A stretch of 64,000 nucleotides of DNA from Eriocheir sinensis (GCF_024679095.1 NC_066512.1:14927538-14991537), one strand, 5' to 3'. Positions 24,694 through 39,553 are shown, counted from the stretch's first letter. The notes: a model not told the origin generated them from the sequence alone. A program made the numbers and translations.

Positions 24694-24698
<5 letters not shown>
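24154..24698. other. No gene seen; ACC-rich patches
   Basis: Degenerate GTG/CAC triplet runs at about 24176-24225 and 24360-24590. No coding evidence. Confidence 0.5.

Positions 24699-24749
<51 letters not shown>
24699..24749. repeat. (TC)n-(CA)n compound microsatellite
   Basis: TC repeats pass directly into CA repeats. Confidence 0.92.
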
Positions 24750-25535
24750 GGCTGGCTGTCGCTCCTTGTTGCCATAAATCGTAAGATACCTCCAAAATAG
24801 ACATTATATGCGACCGATCATCATGAATATCATTTACGAGACGAGTAAAAAAGATCTTTCCAATCTATGCATAGATTTTTCTTCTTCCCGCTCCTATTTT
24901 TCCTCTTCTTACTTGTCCTATTTTTTGGATTTATGCCTCAACTTTATCCCTCGTGCAATCCTTTACGGCCACAGGAAGAAGGCCGTGACCCTCACTTGGT
25001 GACTCTTGCTTGCGGGTAGTGCTTCACGCTTGCCGCTCGCCCGCCAGACCTTCCTTCCGTCACACTCTGAATACGTTGCCCATCATGCACATAAAGGTGG
25101 TGTACTCTGAACGACACGGAACAAGACTTCAGCTTTATAAGGCATAAAGAGAAAGTCACAAAGGTAAATATGGAGAGTCACTACGTGCCTCCAATATTAC
25201 CCCCACGAGAATATCCCTTCCATGGTCTCGCATACTGTTGTACTTCTCTTAGAAACAACAGACATTACTCCTCTCCACTTCAACAAACTTAAAACACCTG
25301 GCAGTGAGGAGGGCTATGAAGACCAGGGAAATCGTGGGGTAAAAGAAGGTATTGCAAGGATGCTGTCTACCTGAAATGAATCGTTTCTTTGCTCTACTTG
25401 CGGCGAAAATATATAATTTCTAAATAAATCACCAGATGGCGGCGCTGTGGAAGAGCGCCATTTTGATAAATGCCAATCAGTGATTGTATCTGTTTACGTT
25501 CATGAGCGGAAGGCGTTATGTGGGTGGAATCCAGG
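24750..25535. other. No gene seen
   Basis: Complex sequence without recognisable domains or repeats. Confidence 0.45.
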
Positions 25536-25825
25536 GGGGCGCAGAGGGGGGCGCAGTGAGGAGGGGGACCGAAGGGGCGAAGTCCCCCCCGTTAGAGGTT
25601 TGGTTATGTAAAGTTCGGTTGGGGTAATTTAAATATGCTCCCCACCCAAAAACTCCGATTTCCCACGGGTCCCCAAGATCGTTGGGGGACGGGGATTAGA
25701 CCATTTTCTTTAATTTTAAGTACTTGCGCCTTCACATTATGGTTTTGGGACATGTATTTCGGAGGCGTAATATCGTATTTTGGAGGCGTAATATCGTATT
25801 TTGGAGGCGCAGAGTGACTCTCCAC
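25536..25825. repeat. GC-rich unknown repeat with a 21-bp tandem motif
   Basis: Two near-identical GGGGGCGCAG blocks (25536-25556) are followed by a hairpin (GGGGGAC ... GTCCCCC, 25563-25589). At the other end a 21-base unit, GGAGGCGTAATATCGTATTTT, repeats about 2.5 times (25758-25808). A 73-aa minus-strand frame with PPKYDIT repeats covers it; I do not recognise it as a protein. Confidence 0.5.
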
Positions 25826-26328
25826 AATTACCGTAACAAAACATAACTATTGTGTTCTCTAGAACTAACTATTCAAGAGTGCATTGGTAGATCCAGCATT
25901 TTTCTTATTTTTTTCTCAACTGTGACCGCTGGATGTAGTGCAGTAACGAACAGCCTCCGGAATATTAAGAAACATCAAAATAATGATGCAAAAAGTTTAT
26001 GAGCACAGCCTAGTACATCGTATTTTCGAGGCGGCGTGTGTGTGTGTGTGGGGGGGCGATCAGGTTAGGCTTGGTTAGATTTGAAGAATGGGTATGGTTA
26101 GAGGTTTGTTAGTTTGATTTGTAAGCTTAATTATTTACGATATATATAAAACGCTTTGCGATGCGCCGTTGTCACTACCGTCAGCTCACATAATGGTATA
26201 AAAATTTCCCGATATTACTTATAATAATTACTAGAGTATACTACTACTACTTCTACTACTTCCACCACCTCCTATGTTATCCTTCCTTTGTGGTTATAAA
26301 GTCTTTCATTCATTATTTACTTGCCTAT

Positions 26329-26523
26329 CTAACAATGAAGACACAATGCAGCAGTCAGGCACTCACTCTTCTGTTCCTGCTGGGTGTGTGTTTGTCCCTG
26401 GTGACGACTCTCAGTCAGTGATTGCCGGGAGAGCTCGTTGTCCTTGGGGATGGAAAACACGTGGATTTTCGGCCGATATTTGCTGTGTCCCTTGCAGCTG
26501 GGCACAGCACACGTGAACGGCAC
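26329..26523 (-). CDS. THAP zinc-finger N-terminal exon fragment (partial)
   Basis: The minus-strand frame begins MPFTCAVPSCKGHSKY and continues HVFSIPKDNELSRQ. This fits the start of a THAP domain, a C2CH zinc-binding DNA-binding fold: N-terminal Met, Cys at residues 5 and 10, then the hydrophobic F.IPKD stretch. The invariant Trp and later Cys and His are absent, as expected if the domain continues in another exon, or if the copy is broken. THAP-like sequence ends near residue 34 (about 26422) and I see no convincing consensus donor there. It may belong to a THAP gene or to a P-like transposase relic. Confidence 0.4.
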   Translation of the reverse strand: MPFTCAVPSCKGHSKYRPKIHVFSIPKDNELSRQSLTESRHQGQTHTQQEQKSECLTAALCLHC

Positions 26524-26910
26524 CTCTCAAGAAGGTGTACGATGCCAATACAATAGTTACTCCACACACTGGTAAGTATTTCTGACAAAACAGTTTAGAG
26601 CACCGGCGCGGGGTTACCTTAATCGAGGTCTGAATCTTACTGACGCGAAGTTCGCGAACGCATGGGGGCGACAAAGCAGTGGTGCCAAACAATTTTACGA
26701 TCTCGTTAGATGAGCTTCAAAAACCCACAAGATTAAACAGCAAAACCGCTATCTTTTGAAACATTCTGCGTCTGACGAACTATATATTATCTTGTCGACT
26801 AGCTATGTATCTAAAGTAACACGAATTATGACGCTACAATGAGTTATACAGGTATATACTGAAACCTCTTTCAGATTGAATCCACAGTTTTTCGGTTTTT
26901 CATATTTTTC

Positions 26911-27153
26911 TCACAGGCTGAAAAGGCAGAACAGACTGTCACGCAACAGGAAATAGTTCAGCATTTTTTTCTTGTTCTCATTTGATTTAAGGTCGCATAA
27001 CTCGGGAGCCATGAGGCTCGGGCAAAATATGCAGAAGGGAACACCTTCATCTTGGCCGTTTTCGTTTAATATCACCCAGTTTTCAAAACCAGGATCACGT
27101 GACCACTCCATAATATGCACATATTGTTTTATACAGGACCAAATAGTTTTCAT
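26911..27153 (-). other. Unrecognised 80-aa open frame
   Basis: The frame contains HIMEWSRDPGFENWVILNE and a CIFC pair, and is not low-complexity. It lies about 390 bases upstream of the THAP-like exon on the same strand. I recognise no family and see no splice or promoter support, so it may be chance or an element relic. Confidence 0.2.
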
Positions 27154-27785
27154 CTTAGTGCTTTACCATTTTACCTTTACCATGTTCGGATACAATATGC
27201 CGTCCCGCTAGAAAACCACCAGACAAGCTCTCCATCCCGCTAGCATTTCCCACTGGCCGCTAGATGACCTTAATTCACACTAGATATTACGAAGAACGTC
27301 CAGATAGCGAGAGAACACCGAACTGGCAACACTGGGACAAAGCCCTCCGCTCAGCTGTGACGTCACATCCATCAGGCCAAGTCTCGGTGGCCGTGCGATC
27401 AGTTCCGTATGACTCCTCCCAATTTAAGTCTCCTCCTCCTCTTCCTCCTACTCTTTCTACCTCTCTTCTACTATCGTCCTTCTGTTCGACGTCCTCTTGG
27501 CGAGGGTAGCCATAACATAAATGACCCCCAATGTGCTGTTTGGGAAGTATGTCCGAGCGGTTTCGTTTCAATTTTCGGGGATTCACTGCTCCATCATGTT
27601 TATGAAGATTACAGCTCCGAGGTCGTTCACGCAGCCCTTTATGGAGAGAGGGAGGAAGACAAGAAGGAGGACGAGGAAGAGGATGGGAGAGGAGAATAAC
27701 TGCATAGAATGGTGCAGATAGGTTCGAGGTGGGGGGTGGAAGAGAAACAGAGATAGATGGTTGGAACGGGGTAAGGACGAAGGGG
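27154..27785. other. No gene seen
   Basis: Mixed sequence with pyrimidine-rich and purine-rich patches. No domain recognised. Confidence 0.45.
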
Positions 27786-27831
27786 GGGAGGAGGAGGAGG
27801 AGGAGGAGGAGGAGGAGGGGGAGGAGGAGGA
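27786..27831. repeat. (GGA)n microsatellite
   Basis: GGA triplets with one GGGG interruption. Confidence 0.9.
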
Positions 27832-28061
27832 ATCATATGGGAAACACAGGAAAATCAATTATTGTGAGGGGGTGGTCTAGATGATATAAGAGAGGAATAA
27901 AAAAAAAAATACTGAAACAGAGGAAGACAGGAGAGCAGGAAGGGAGAACAGAACAAATAAACCCTTTGAAGTGCACCCAAATCTCTTTGTTGCTTCAGTG
28001 TTTGTCAATCTTGCCTTTAACGAGGATGATGATGGAAAGGGATGGGGACAGGAATAACAAT

Positions 28062-28117
28062 ACACAGCCTTGTATAGGCCAACCGGCCTCTTGCAGACTT
28101 TTTATGTTCTTATATGT
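28062..28117 (+). mobile_element. Solo 3' end of CR1-like family E
   Basis: GCCTTGTATAGGCCAACCGG then CCTCTTGCAGACTTTTTATG is the reverse complement of the 3' terminus of family E at 18219-18275, with few differences. It is a very short 5'-truncated insertion. Confidence 0.6.
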
Positions 28118-28299
28118 AGAGGGAAGAAAGGAGGAAAGGAAGGGTCAATGTATTCTGTGAAGTGCGCGGTGAACTCTGTTGCGTCAGTGCTTCATTGTCA
28201 TTTCGGTCTGTGATGGGAACGAATTCCTCACCGCGGAGACTGAGGACCAACTAAGAGGACACAGTAACCACAATGACTTAGCCCACCAAAGTTTCCCTC

Positions 28300-28440
28300 G
28301 CTCGTCTCGCCTCCCAAGCCACCACAGGAGGGGCTGGACAACGGGTGGCTTGAACTGACTTCCATACAGGACTCGAACCGCGTCTGCAGATTCATTGCTA
28401 CGAACCGCAGTTTAGCTTTCAAATGCTCCCCTGTTACTCT
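28300..28440 (-). mobile_element. Possible tRNA-related SINE fragment
   Basis: The minus strand contains GCGGTTCGAGTCC (28367-28379), a good B box. The stretch 'GCTACGAACCGCAG...AGCTTTCAAATGC' resembles 29032-29062, across the hAT-like element. No convincing A box. Confidence 0.35.
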
Positions 28441-28453
28441 TTTTTTTTTTTTT

Positions 28454-28478
28454 GTGTGTGTGTGTGTGTGTGTGTGAA
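28454..28478. repeat. (GT)n microsatellite
   Basis: A T run at 28440-28453 passes into a short GT tract. Confidence 0.9.
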
Positions 28479-28526
28479 CACAACAGAGGGGAATGGACCG
28501 GAAGGTGTGCGCTACTTCCCTACCCA

Positions 28527-29008
28527 CTGGGCCGGATCCAGACCGATGCCATGGATGCCATAGCATCGGCCAGTCTGAGATTACCGATGCGGGCATCGGT
28601 CAGATTTAATTTGCCTAGCAGGTCCGCAAATTATTCTGTTAAGCAGAAAATGGATGTTTTATAGCGATAAAAAATATATTAATGGTAACACGAAATTATT
28701 TAGTATAATAAGATGTAATATTTTGAGTCCATGGTGCGTAGTACATAATAATAATAGGTATACCCGTATTCTCTGGTAATGCGTCACTACTTCTACTGCC
28801 GTACGTGTACTGAATACTTAATCATTATTAGTCAAAGCATACTCCTTGACAATTCATTTTTAACCCCCTTCTCAATTCACTCCATTTGTCTCTACGTGCA
28901 CAAAAAAATAAGACCCCCAGCTGGCTTTGTGCGCGCGCGATCGATAAACCGCAACAAGATTCTGACAAAATTGGCATCTGTCAGATTTGGGGTCTGCATC
29001 CGGCCCTG
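28527..29008. mobile_element. hAT-like non-autonomous DNA transposon, 482 bp
   Basis: The left end CTGGGCCGGATCCAGACC and the reverse complement of the right end, CAGGGCCGGATGCAGACC, match at 16 of 18 bases. A perfect 8-base direct repeat, CCTACCCA, borders the element (28519-28526 and 29009-29016), the target duplication length of hAT transposons. Subterminal palindromes around CCGATGC occur near the left end. There is no transposase frame. Confidence 0.82.
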
Positions 29009-29807
29009 CCTACCCAGGTCTGTTGTCATAGCTACGCACCACAACTGAGCTTTGAAATGCCTCCCTCGCTTCTAATTTATCATGAATAATCCGGTGGCCT
29101 GTGCGTTGACCTCTCTATTAGGATTTAAACTGAGGTCTGCCGATTCATTGATTGGAACACTTGACTGACACATGGAGAGAAGTGCGTGATGCACAGCGAC
29201 GATAAACTGAAACAGAAGGTAATGGGGCAGCGGGAGCACGGAAGGTACTGGCAGATAAGGAGAAATGAGGGAACGTTGATCAGGCGATAAGTTCTTGGAA
29301 TGGCTGGGACACGCAGGGCGATAAAGAGTTACGAATGGGTGGATGAAAGGAAACGTTGAGGTGATGATGTAACATGAATGAGAGAAGGGGACACGCGACC
29401 GAAGGGAAAATGATGATGCAGGAAAGGGTGAAGAAAATGTGCATGCGGATTAAAAAAAAATAAAGTTGGAACGATAATGCATGAAAAATGTGCTCTGAAA
29501 TAAAAAAATAAAAAAAACATAGAGGGTAGAGGCAAAAAGTGGGAATGAATAACAATGAGGTAGGAAAGGTGAGAGGAGAAACAATAAAAGTGGATTGGGT
29601 AAAACAAGACGTACGTGTGTGGAAGAGAGTCAAGGCAGAGATTACAAAACATGAAACAGGAGTCAAGGCCAGGCACTAGTAGGAATGGGAGACGATAAAG
29701 GGTAAGGTAGATTAGGGGAAAGGAAGAGAGGAAGTGTAATTGCAAAAGTGGTATGCAGGTCAGTACACAAAGGACACGAGAGAGAGGGATTCAAGAATAA
29801 AGGCTGT
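29009..29807. other. No gene seen
   Basis: After a possible SINE-like stretch at 29030-29150, the plus strand becomes purine-rich. The minus-strand Phe/Leu/Ser frames are low-complexity. Confidence 0.5.
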
Positions 29808-29856
29808 AACATGGAAACATGGACTAGCAGGCAGCAGAAAGCCTGTTGGCTCATTA

Positions 29857-31960
29857 CTAGGCTGCCAGGTCTCTCTGGATAATTTCGCAGTCTGCCGTCG
29901 TGACGGCCTTCCCACCCACCTTTGTGTCGTCGGCAAATTTTGAAAGATTGGATTTTAATCCTAGTTCTAGGTCGTTGATATATATGATGAAGAGTATGGG
30001 TCCCAGCACTGACCCCTGTGGCACTTCACTTGTAACCGGGAGCCACTCGGAGGCCTGTCCGTTGAGTACAACTCGTTGTTTTCTTCCAGTGAGCCAGTCT
30101 ATGATCCACGCTGTCAGATTGTAGCCTAACCCCGCCGACTTGAGTTTCTTGACGAGGCTTTCGTGTGGCACTTTGTCAAAGGCTTTTTGAAAGTCTAGAT
30201 GTATAACATCACTGGGGATATGATTATCCCAGTTTTCAAGATACCTTGGAAGAAGTCCAGTAAATTGGTTAAGCATGAGCACTTATTCCTGAAACCGTGC
30301 TGAGCATCGGAAATGATGTTGTTGTCTTGAAGGAACCTAACGAGTTTGTCTCTGATGATCTCGAGGATTTTTCCCGCCACTGAGGTCAAGCTGATTGGTC
30401 TGTAGTTTAGGGCCACGCCTTTGTCTCCCTTTTTGTAGATCGGTGTTACGTTCGCTTGTTTCCAGTCTTTCGGGACTTTGTTTTGTTGTAGGGACAGATT
30501 GTAGATGGCGGTGAGTGGCTTGAGGATTTGCTGCTTGAGTTCCTTGAGTAGCCTGGGTGACAAGTCGCCGGGTCCGGTGGACTTGTTTGTCTCGAGTTTG
30601 TCTAGGTACTTTTTCACATCCCGTTCGTCGATTGTGCCAAGTTCTAGGGGAGTAATTCCCATCGGTGGGGTAGGGCTGTCGGGTACGGACTGGGTGTTCT
30701 CGACCGTGAACACAGACGCGAAGTTTCTGTTTAGGATTTCGACCATTTGTCTGCTGTCCTGTGTTAGTACGTCACTTTCGTCTTTTAGGGGACCGATATT
30801 GCTTTTTGTCTTCTTTTTGGTTCTTATATACGTGAAGAACTTTTTCGGGTTGGACTTGGTTTCGCGCGCAATCTGCTTTTCATAGTCGCGTTTACGCTGG
30901 CGAATGAGAGTCCTGCAAGTTCTGAGGCTTTGATGGTACTGTTCGCGAGCCTCGTCAGTGCTGTTTTCCTTTAGCAAGTTGTATTTTCTCTTCTTTAAAT
31001 TAATTGCCTGTCGAACTTGAGTAGTCATCCATGGTGGGCTTGTGGCATTATTTGTTCTCCTAGTCTCCATGGGAACAGTTGTTCTCTCTACCTCTAGGAG
31101 TTTGTTCTTGAAACCGTTCCACGCGCCGTCCACAGGAGTGAGGTTCATGGGTTCCCAAGTTGTCTGGGTTAGCAGCTCACGAGCGAGATTAAAATTGGCT
31201 CTTTTGTAGTCTGGAATCCTGGACGTGTTTTCGGTGAGTTCATGGTCTGTTCTGATCTTTAGGCGAATTAGGTGATGGTCGCAACCACTTAGTTTTTCGC
31301 CGACCTGACATTCACGTGTGAGATCTGAATCACTCACGAGTACTAGGTCTAGTAAGTTATTTTCCCGTGTCGGTTGGGTAACAATGAGTTAGAAAAGTGT
31401 CATCTAATATTTCGAGCAATCTGTTACCCTCCCGATCTCCAATCATCGTGGTCCAGTCAATGTTGGAACAGTTAAAGTCCCCGATAATGACTGACTGTTT
31501 GTTTTGTGTTATGGTGTGAATTTCCTCGTACAGCGCTTCGTCGTCCGCTGCTTGTTGCTTTGGAGGTCTGTAAACGGTTCCAATCGTTATTTTGTTGTGC
31601 TTGCTAGTCTCCAGTTCAACATATACAGTGTCATATTTCTCTGAGTCCTCTTTGGAGAGTTTCACGGCCGGGTATTTGTTCTTGACGTAACATATAACAC
31701 CTCCTCCTTTCTTGTGGAGTCTGTTTTTGTAGAAGCTCTCGTATCCCGGAATTGAGAATTCGGTCATTAGGTGGTCAGAGGTGGCCCACGTTTCGATGAT
31801 GGCAATCACGTCCGGTTTTTCTACGTCAACGTAGGCAAGTAACTCATCCCGTTTGGGTATTAAGCTCCGCGCGTTGGTGTATAGGACAGAAATGTCCTTC
31901 TTGCCTTCAACGTTTCGAGGCACAGTAGTCTGGTGTCTGCGTGTGTTTTCTGTTGGAGGC
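29857..31960 (-). pseudogene. CR1-like ORF2 pseudogene: endonuclease plus RT (copy C)
   Basis: The endonuclease reads well from NARSLIPKRDELL through ETW, YRPPKQQ and IIGDFNCSNIDW (31923-31357). A 2-base loss relative to copy B (near 31385) then shifts the frame; CDHHLI, linker and RT fingers follow (31337-30195). Another frameshift near 30240 precedes RT motif A ([15 protein letters not shown]), [17 protein letters not shown] and FADDTKVG (30282-29857). The thumb and C-terminal region are deleted. Unlike copy B, the catalytic Asp motifs of the palm are all present, but in separate frames. Confidence 0.88.
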
Positions 31961-32036
31961 CTTGATGTATGATGGGCGGTCTCTACTGTTCGGTTGTTTA
32001 CGGTACATTGGTGATCCTCCCGCGCTCGGAGTTTTT

Positions 32037-32724
32037 TTAGTACAAAAGTACCTCCTCGTTCAGCAACCTACCAAGCCGTGCTGAGCCAATCGCATTGAGG
32101 TGAAGACCGTCAGGACGGAAAAGGTCGGGGTTATCATAGAAATGATCCCACAGACTTGCGAACAAAACTTCCTCGTCCTGACAGAGGTGCTTCAATCTGT
32201 TGTTGATGTTTGACGCCTTTCTGTGGAAGCCTGTGAAGGCGTTGATTCTCGGAAGAATCCTGGAGACAATGATGTGGCGTGACTTTTTCTTGTAGCGGCA
32301 GATTACTCGTCGGTAGTCAGCTAAAATTTCCTCCGTGCACATTGTTTGAACGTTGTTCGTTCCAGCGTGCTAAACAAAGAGTGTGTCCTGTTCCGTGCAG
32401 TCTGAGACGAAGTCTGCCGCTTCTTCTTTATAATGTAGTTTTGCACCAGGAATACAGTAGCGTCTCCTGTTCTTGATACTCCGTCCACAGAACTCAGTCA
32501 ATTGTTCTCTAACAATGCTGTCACCCACCAGTTTTATGTTAGCCTTGGTGTTGACCCTTGATCCAGGGAAGTGTGATCTGTCTTCACATGAGATGGCTGG
32601 GAGTATGGTCTTGCGTCTTCGTCTGCAAACTAAGGAGGAGAAGGAGGAGGAGGAGGTGGAGGAGGAGGAGGAGGAGGAGGAGGAGGGTGAAAAAGAATAC
32701 GGGGAGGATGAAGGGGAGGAGGAG

Positions 32725-32755
<31 letters not shown>

Positions 32756-32900
32756 AAGAAGGAGGTGAAGAGGAAGTAAAAGAAGAAGAAGATGTAGAAG
32801 AAGATGAAGAAGAAGAAGATGAAGAAGGAGAAGAAGAAGAAGAAGAAGAAGGAAAAGAAGAAGCAGAGGAGGAGGAGGAGGAGGAGGAACACAAATGAAC
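32037..32900 (-). pseudogene. CR1-like ORF1, SGNH/esterase-like domain (copy C, C-terminal part)
   Basis: Shows GDSIVREQLTEFC with the candidate catalytic Ser, then HAGTNN and DGLHLNAIGSARLG with the Asp-His pair, ending VLLY as in copy B. A TAG stop at 32370-32372 falls just before the HAGTNN block and interrupts the domain. Upstream, CRRRRKTILPAIS is preceded in frame by a long poly-Ser run encoded by (GGA/GAA)n at 32634-32888. The N-terminal part lies beyond the copy D insertion. Confidence 0.8.
32634..32888. repeat. (GGA/GAA)n array in copy C ORF1
   Basis: Mixed triplet repeats encoding poly-Ser on the minus strand. They end exactly where copy D begins. Confidence 0.9.
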
Positions 32901-33811
32901 ACAAAGGAAGAACAAACAACAGCAGACCTGATGGTCCTTACGAGGTTGTTTGTGACAAGCTACACTAACTATCTAATCAAAGGTGGAAGATGAAGGACAG
33001 CAAAGGCGAAGGCTCCTCCCCACCCCCCCATCCCTCCAGCCAAAGCTGGCAGGAAAGGAAAAAGAACCATGCAGCATGGAAAAACTGCATGGAATTTATG
33101 TAGGAAAGAGGAAAGAAATACCATTACTGCTACCACTAACCGGGCGATAAAAGCGGACAAGGACACCAGTATTCGAAAGAACTTAACGTTATTACGACAA
33201 TGAGTATATCTTAGTTGCTGGTTGGATTCAAAACACTTGTCTAATCTATTCTTGAAGGCCGTAACTGTTGTACTATCAACGACATCACAAGGTAGAGAGT
33301 TCCAAACATTAACAACTCGATTGAAGAAGAAGTGTTTAGCTTCGTGCGACGAGAATCTTTTACCACTTATCTTCAAATTGTGATTTCTTCTTGTTCTATT
33401 TGATCGATCAATTGTAAAGTAATCTTCCGCATTAATATCACTGAATCCTTTGAACATTTTAAACACTTCTATTAGATCGCCTCGCATTCTTCGTTTTGAT
33501 AGGCTGAATAAATTTACTTCTTTAAGCCTTTGTTCATATGACAAATTTCTCAACCTAGGAATCATCTTTGTTACTCTTCGTTGGACCCGTTCCAACTTTT
33601 CTATGTATTTTCTGTAGTAGGGAGACCAAAACTGTACACAGTACTCTAGACGGGGTCGAACCAACGAATTATAGAGTTTTAATATTACTTTTTCCGATTT
33701 ATTATTAAAGACTCGTCCGATGAAGCCAACCAATTTGTTTACAGTTTTAACTACCTCTGAACAATGCTGACCGGGCTTTAAATCGCTTGATATAGTGATT
33801 CCAAGATCCAA
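32889..33811 (-). mobile_element. CR1-like LINE fragment, family D, inserted in copy C
   Basis: The 3' tail shows two GAACACAAAK decamers (32887-32906), then a terminal segment (AGCAGACCTGATGGTCCTTA) related to those of A-C. On the minus strand, 33811-33200 encodes an RT thumb and C-terminus with LVRPRLEYCVQFWSP, LERVQRRVTKMIPRL, LFSLSKRRMRGDLIEVF and FFFNRVVNVWNSLPCDVV. It is open, but 5'-truncated and missing endonuclease and RT catalytic core. (GGA)n lies on both sides, so it entered the poly-Ser-coding repeat of copy C. Confidence 0.85.
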
Positions 33812-34190
33812 GGAGGAGGAGGAGGAGGGGGAGGGGGACGACGAGGAGGGGGGGGAGGAGGAGGAGAAGGAGGACGGGGGGGGGACGAGAAGGAGATGGA
33901 TGGGCGCGCAGTGGAGGCGGTAGCACAAGAAGAAGAAGAAGAAGAAGAAGAAGAAGAAGAAGAAGAAAAAAGAAGAAGAAGAAGAAGAAGAAGAAGAGGA
34001 GGGAGGGGTCGACCTAACCTTGCGGGCCATGGCTCTCGTCCGGACCCTTGGGAGGGTGGAGGAGAGGGAGGAGGGAGATGAAGAGGGGGTGGAGGTAGTC
34101 GGAGTAAGAGAAGAAGAAGAGGAAGGCAAAGAAGAAGAAGAAGAAGAAAAAGAGGAAGAAGAAGAAGAACGAGAACAGAGGCGAAGATGA
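33811..34190. repeat. (GGA)n and (GAA)n tracts at the copy C 5' side
   Basis: GGA and GGGGA repeats at 33811-33890, GAA repeats at 33925-33995, and GAA/GGA-rich sequence at 34108-34175, separated by short conserved ORF1 sequence. Confidence 0.85.
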
Positions 34191-36390
<2,200 letters not shown>

Positions 36391-36913
36391 ACAGGTGTGA
36401 CTCTTCAAAGAGTGGCGCATGCAACAAGCATTCTCTACGACATGACGGAGTTTGCCTTGGACAAAAGGTCTTCAAACTTTCCTTGATGGGACCCTGTCGG
36501 GTTTATGCAATCACTCATGACACAAGGCAAGCCTCGTGATGTCAATGCGTACAGCGTGGGGCTTCTCATCCAGCATTAATTCATCTGTCTGTTGGAGCCG
36601 GTGAGCCAGCAAGTCATGTTTAGGGATCAAATACTGGCTTAGACGAATCCACTCAGAATACCTTATCTTATTTGCTGACATGATCTTGTGCTTTGGGAGA
36701 TCAAAGGTACTTAATAAATTTTGGCACTACTAAATCTCACCTGCTGCCTCCAATGACCTTCAAAGTGTGCTAAGAGTATAAATAAGGATGCAATGACTAT
36801 AAAAAAAAATGTGAACAAATACCATTATTGAATTAAACAGGTAATAGACGAAAAATACTTAGTAGAGGGTAACTATTATAGGTAGGTACTAGGTGAGGGA
36901 GTAACGCACTTAC

Positions 36914-36995
36914 CTTTACGATAAGCTACGGCGGGGGTGAGGGTGACGCCGAGGCAGCAGGCGAGGGCGAGAAGGCGTGCTGGCGAGGGCAGCAT
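36914..36995 (-). CDS. First coding exon of a secreted protein (partial)
   Basis: On the minus strand an ATG at 36995-36993 opens 27 codons beginning MLPSPARLLALACC and ending with a hydrophobic core, then TPAVA before YRK. This is a typical signal peptide: short basic n-region, hydrophobic h-region, and small residues at -3 and -1 (AVA). The exon ends in AAAG followed by GTAAGT (36913-36908), a consensus splice donor leaving a phase 1 intron, common after signal-peptide exons of extracellular proteins. The ATG context lies in a (GTT/GTG)-rich leader. The next exon should lie toward lower coordinates on the minus strand; I could not identify it, so the mature protein is unknown. Confidence 0.55.
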
Positions 36996-38627
<1,632 letters not shown>

Positions 38628-38824
38628 CTCCTGGTACCACCACCCCCTGCACTCCACCCCAGCGGCCACTCCCCCAAGCACCATCGCCCCAACCTACCCA
38701 CAAATTCGTTAAGCCCCCCTTCCCTATCCCCTTCTTGTAATTGTATCAAGTACGATTTTACTTTTAATATGTAACCATAACATGTACATTTTCAGTAAAA
38801 CGGCTGCCAGAACTATAAAACCCG

Positions 38825-38903
<79 letters not shown>
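38825..38903. repeat. (TTA)n-(CA)n compound microsatellite
   Basis: About 17 TTA triplets followed directly by 14 CA units. Confidence 0.95.
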
Positions 38904-39241
38904 CTCAGTACCATTTCTTTCCTTCTCCTCCAAACACTATCCTCTCTCCGGCTTCAAAGAAGAAACACATCGGTGCGCAGGGCGATAAACTAATAAATAC
39001 TTGGAAGAACATGAAGCACAAATAACTAGGCAAGGCGATGGACAATATATTCTATCTGAATTTCCCAATGGTGCAGAAACCTGAGCCTCGACATGAAAAT
39101 GTAGGCAATTTATTCCACGCTGAGGAGGAGCAGCTAATGTAAACCTGCGTAAACACCCTGCCTGTGAACGCACGGCTGTCCTTCAACGCCTTGCTATTTA
39201 TAGGTAACGCTCATGACTCTTTCCTATGAAATAATGTTAAG

Positions 39242-39243
<2 letters not shown>
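38904..39243. other. No gene seen
   Basis: Complex sequence without a recognisable domain. Confidence 0.45.

Positions 39244-39294
<51 letters not shown>
39244..39294. repeat. (CA)n microsatellite
   Basis: About 50 bases of CA. The DNA to 39553 holds nothing recognisable. Confidence 0.95.
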
Positions 39295-39295
<1 letters not shown>

Positions 39296-39553
39296 ACTAA
39301 TAAAACTCACCTAAATCAGACAGAGAAGAAAACAAAAACTCACAATCAATTAAGAATGGCAATCAAACTTCCCCAAATGAGCTCCTTTAATGAATCTCTG
39401 ATTCAAGCAAACAAGGACTCCGGGAGCAGCTTAAGAGTCACATAAACAAACTTGCAACACTCAACCATTTGTGTGATAATGTTCTGTTGACGGGGTCGTG
39501 AATGTGCTGGGACTGCGAGTTAAGGGGGTATGGAGGGTGCAGGGGTGTGAAGC

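Larger units (their letters stand above)
29808..34115 (-). mobile_element. CR1-like non-LTR retrotransposon, copy C, interrupted by copy D
   Basis: Same family as B and very similar by eye. The 3' tail has two CATGGAAA-type octamers (29809-29822). About 830 bases corresponding to B 11373-12203 are absent, joining the 3' terminal segment directly to the RT region at about 29870. ORF1 is split by copy D (32889-33811) inserted in its triplet repeat; the remaining ORF1 5' part resumes at about 33830 (VRTRAMARKVRSTPP matches B VRTRAMARSIKVRSTP). The 5' limit near 34115 is uncertain because the sequence fades into GAA/GGA-rich DNA. Confidence 0.88.
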
